Source: Streptomyces sp. S.PNR 29
Lineage (GTDB): Bacteria > Actinomycetota > Actinomycetes > Streptomycetales > Streptomycetaceae
NCBI RefSeq assembly: GCF_030386795.1
Contig: NZ_JANUQM010000003.1
Coordinates: 496,001-560,000, forward strand
DNA length: 64,000 bases
Direction of reading: 5' to 3'
Shown: positions 62,018 through 64,000 of the stretch, piece by piece
Numbering within the stretch: position 1 is the first letter of the stretch
How the letters are laid out: each line of letters starts with the position of its first letter
The notes under the pieces: model-generated
What the model was told of the DNA's origin: nothing
The model's database searches: none
The model's input: only the letters and a program-made list of their open reading frames with translations
Translations under genes and position numbers: made by a program

Positions 62018-63832
62018 ATGGACGTTATGGGGGACAAGGCATCTCTGTTCGAGACAGGGCGTTTTGTGCAGTCTTCCGGTCGGAACGAGACCGGAGACGA
62101 GGTCGAGGAGGCCGGCGAGGTCGCCGAGGAGATGCGTCGGCGGCTCGCCGCCGAAGCCGGTGACGTCGAAGCGATGAGCGTCCTCGGCGCCATGCTGCTG
62201 CGCCGCGGAGATCTCGACGGAGCCGAGCCCCATCTGCGTGCCGCCACCGCAGCCGGTGACCGGGCCGCCGCCAACAACCTGGGCGTGCTGCTGCATCAGC
62301 GCGGGTACGCCGAGGAGGCCGCCGGGTGGTGGCGGATCGCCGCCGTCGCCGGATCCGCCGCGGCCGCGCACGCGCTGGGCCGTCATCACCGCGAGCGGGG
62401 CGACGAGCCCGCCGCCGAGTACTGGCTGCGCCAGGCCGCAGAACAGGGCCACGCCCTCGGTGCGTACGCACTCGCCGACCTGCTGGAGCACCGCGGCGAC
62501 GACGCGGCCGAGCGGTGGATGCGGGCCGCGGCGGAGCGGGGGCACCGGGAGGCCGCCTACCGGCTGGCGCGCTCGCTCGACCTCAAGGCCGGGCGTGAGG
62601 GCGAGACCGAGGACGACAGTGGCGCCGTCGAGGAGGCCGAGCAGTGGTACCGGCAGGCCGCCGCGCGGGGGCACCGGCGTGCGGCGCTGCACCTCGGGGC
62701 GATCCTGGAGAAGCGGGGCGAGCTCAAGGAGGCCGGGCGCTGGTACCTGACGTCCGCCAAGGACGGAGAGGCGCGGGCCGCCTGCGCGCTCGGGTTCCTG
62801 CTGCGGGACGCCGGTGACACCGAGAGCGCCGCCGTGTGGTGGCTCAGAGCCGCGCAGGACGGGGACGGCAACGCCGCCAACGCCCTGGGCGCGCTGCACG
62901 CCGAGCGCGGCGAGACGCAGACCGCCGAGCGCTGGTACCGGGCGGCGATGGACGCGGGCGATGTGAACGGCGCGTACAACCTCGGACTGCTCTGTGCCGA
63001 GCAGGGGCGGACGGCGCAGGCCGAGCAGTGGTACCGGCGCGCGGCGTACGCCGGGCACCGGGAGGCGGCGAACGCACTGGCGATCCTGCTGCTGCAGGGC
63101 GGGGACGAGACGGGTGCGGAGCCGTGGTTCTCCAAGGCCGCCGAGGCGGGGAGCGTGGACGCCGCGTTCAACCTCGGGATCCTGTACGCCGGACGGGGGG
63201 AGGAGGCGTCCGCACTGCGGTGGTACGAGCGGGCTGCGGGTGCCGGGCACACGGAGGCGGCACTGCAGGTCGGGATGGCGCGGCTGCGGGACGGGGACGA
63301 GCAGGAGGCGGAGCGGTATCTGCGGTGTGCGGCGGGTGGCGGGAGCGCCGAGGCCGCGTACCGGCTGGCGACGGTGCTCGACGCGCGCCGGCCGCCGGCG
63401 CCCACGCATGAACTGGGGGAGCCGGTGCATGCGAAGACTGAGTGCGAGGAGTGGTACGAGCGGGCGGCCTCTCAGGGGCACCGGCGGGCGCAGGTGCGGG
63501 TCGGGATGCTGGCCGCCGCGCGGGGCGATGTCGTCGAGGCCGCGCGGTGGTACCGGGAGGCGGCCGAGTCCGGCTCGCGGAACGGGGCGTTCAATCTGGG
63601 GCTGCTGCTGGCTCGTGAGGGGAGCGAGCCGGAGGCCGTCGTGTGGTGGCGGCGGGCGGCTGACGCGGGGCATGGACGGGCAGCCTTGCGGCTGGCTCTC
63701 GTCTACGCGCGTCGGGGTGAGCTGGCGGAAGGGCAGCGGTGGGCCGACCGGGCGGTGTCGCTCGGGCCGAAGGAGGTGGCGGAGCGGGCGGCTCGGCTGC
63801 GGGACGCGCTGCGGCAGGAGCTGACGGCTTGA
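62018..63832 (+). CDS. Sel1/TPR-repeat protein
   Basis: 604 residues, all built from roughly 36-residue helical units of the pattern AAxxGxxxAAYxLGxLLxxRGExxxAExWYRRAA, about 14-15 copies from residue 40 on. AGGTGG lies nine bases before the ATG at 62018 (ATG 62027 is an alternative). Such solenoids act as protein-protein scaffolds; there is no catalytic or membrane segment. TTGACT (61923-61928) upstream could be a -35 element. Codon use changes toward the end (more GCG/GGG), as in many repeat genes. Specific partners are unknown. Confidence 0.9.
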   Translation: MDVMGDKASLFETGRFVQSSGRNETGDEVEEAGEVAEEMRRRLAAEAGDVEAMSVLGAMLLRRGDLDGAEPHLRAATAAGDRAAANNLGVLLHQRGYAEEAAGWWRIAAVAGSAAAAHALGRHHRERGDEPAAEYWLRQAAEQGHALGAYALADLLEHRGDDAAERWMRAAAERGHREAAYRLARSLDLKAGREGETEDDSGAVEEAEQWYRQAAARGHRRAALHLGAILEKRGELKEAGRWYLTSAKDGEARAACALGFLLRDAGDTESAAVWWLRAAQDGDGNAANALGALHAERGETQTAERWYRAAMDAGDVNGAYNLGLLCAEQGRTAQAEQWYRRAAYAGHREAANALAILLLQGGDETGAEPWFSKAAEAGSVDAAFNLGILYAGRGEEASALRWYERAAGAGHTEAALQVGMARLRDGDEQEAERYLRCAAGGGSAEAAYRLATVLDARRPPAPTHELGEPVHAKTECEEWYERAASQGHRRAQVRVGMLAAARGDVVEAARWYREAAESGSRNGAFNLGLLLAREGSEPEAVVWWRRAADAGHGRAALRLALVYARRGELAEGQRWADRAVSLGPKEVAERAARLRDALRQELTA

Positions 63833-64000
63833 CGGGGGCTGTGCGGGGGCCGGGCGCGGGACTGCCCCGCCGCCGACGTTGCCGTCGGGGCCGGCTTCGG
63901 ACGGGCCGACGATCGGACCGGCGTCGATGGGCGCGCCGGGCTGAGCGTGCTGACCTGCCCGGACAGGCGGTCGCCCATTGATTTGCTTCTGTCCGCGTCC
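63833..64000. other. No supported gene at the right edge
   Basis: The last 168 bases contain only short frames without ribosome sites. A hairpin-like segment (ccgccgacgttgccgtcgggg region) may be a terminator for the Sel1 gene, and the AT-richer attgatttgcttctg at the extreme right may belong to the next gene's upstream region. Confidence 0.5.

Noticed and set aside
63703..63978. Minus-strand ORF at the right edge
   Set aside because: It overlaps the Sel1-repeat gene antisense and has no recognisable feature.

Overview
The window looks like the chromosomal core of a Streptomyces. GC content is very high, third codon positions are almost always G or C, GTG starts are frequent, and many genes overlap by ATGA or GTGA. 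The gene content includes wblC/whiB7-like, AdnAB helicase-nucleases, UvrD2, mycoredoxin, MoeZ, DUF3152 and AIM24/TerD proteins. From memory the gene order resembles the S. coelicolor region around SCO5166-SCO5200; this was not checked against a database.

Layout. 1-2.2 kb: a large trypsin-like protease (cut by the left edge) and an upstream 50-residue peptide gene. 2.2-12.8 kb: NYN-domain protein, two alpha/beta hydrolases, a DEAD-box RNA helicase with a long Arg/Lys/Ala repeat tail, ferritin-like protein, DUF3107, TetR, and a membrane-anchored DUF3152 zincin-like protein. 12.8-18.5 kb: an oligopeptide ABC importer operon preceded by a putative 30-codon leader peptide, ended by a perfect 16-bp hairpin. 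18.6-23.4 kb: four overlapping or coupled genes (PelF-like glycosyltransferase, membrane protein, epimerase, spherulin-4-like hydrolase) that look like a compact exopolysaccharide locus. 23.4-30.7 kb: MoeZ, two tandem secreted tripeptidyl-aminopeptidase paralogues and a large kinase-like/flippase-like membrane protein. 30.9-45 kb: a DNA-repair and redox stretch (alkyltransferase-like protein, AdnA, AdnB, M20 peptidase, NudC, mycoredoxin, UvrD2), then a 104-codon ORF, an intrinsic terminator and wblC, laid out like a transcription attenuator. 45-54 kb: ABC1 kinase plus degenerate ThiF-like protein, YgjP-like metallopeptidase, a TerD-AIM24 fusion followed by two more AIM24 genes, Nudix and a DUF2342-type protein. 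54-64 kb: SDR, a 737-bp non-coding degenerate-repeat region, MoaE, a Lon/PDZ (YlbL-like) protease, a 184-bp MITE, PPA1309-family protein, UPF0182 membrane protein, an initiator tRNA gene and a Sel1-repeat protein.

The most notable non-coding signals are: (i) a promoter/operator/leader-peptide arrangement in front of the peptide transporter; (ii) the wblC leader with a WhiB7-type promoter, long upstream ORF and terminator; (iii) a 184-bp MITE with perfect 19-bp terminal repeats, and a 42-bp remnant of the same element 54 kb away, both abutting stop codons; (iv) a recurring TANNNT-(6/7 nt)-start layout at eight genes, suggesting leaderless transcripts. All function calls come from reading motifs; no searches were run.
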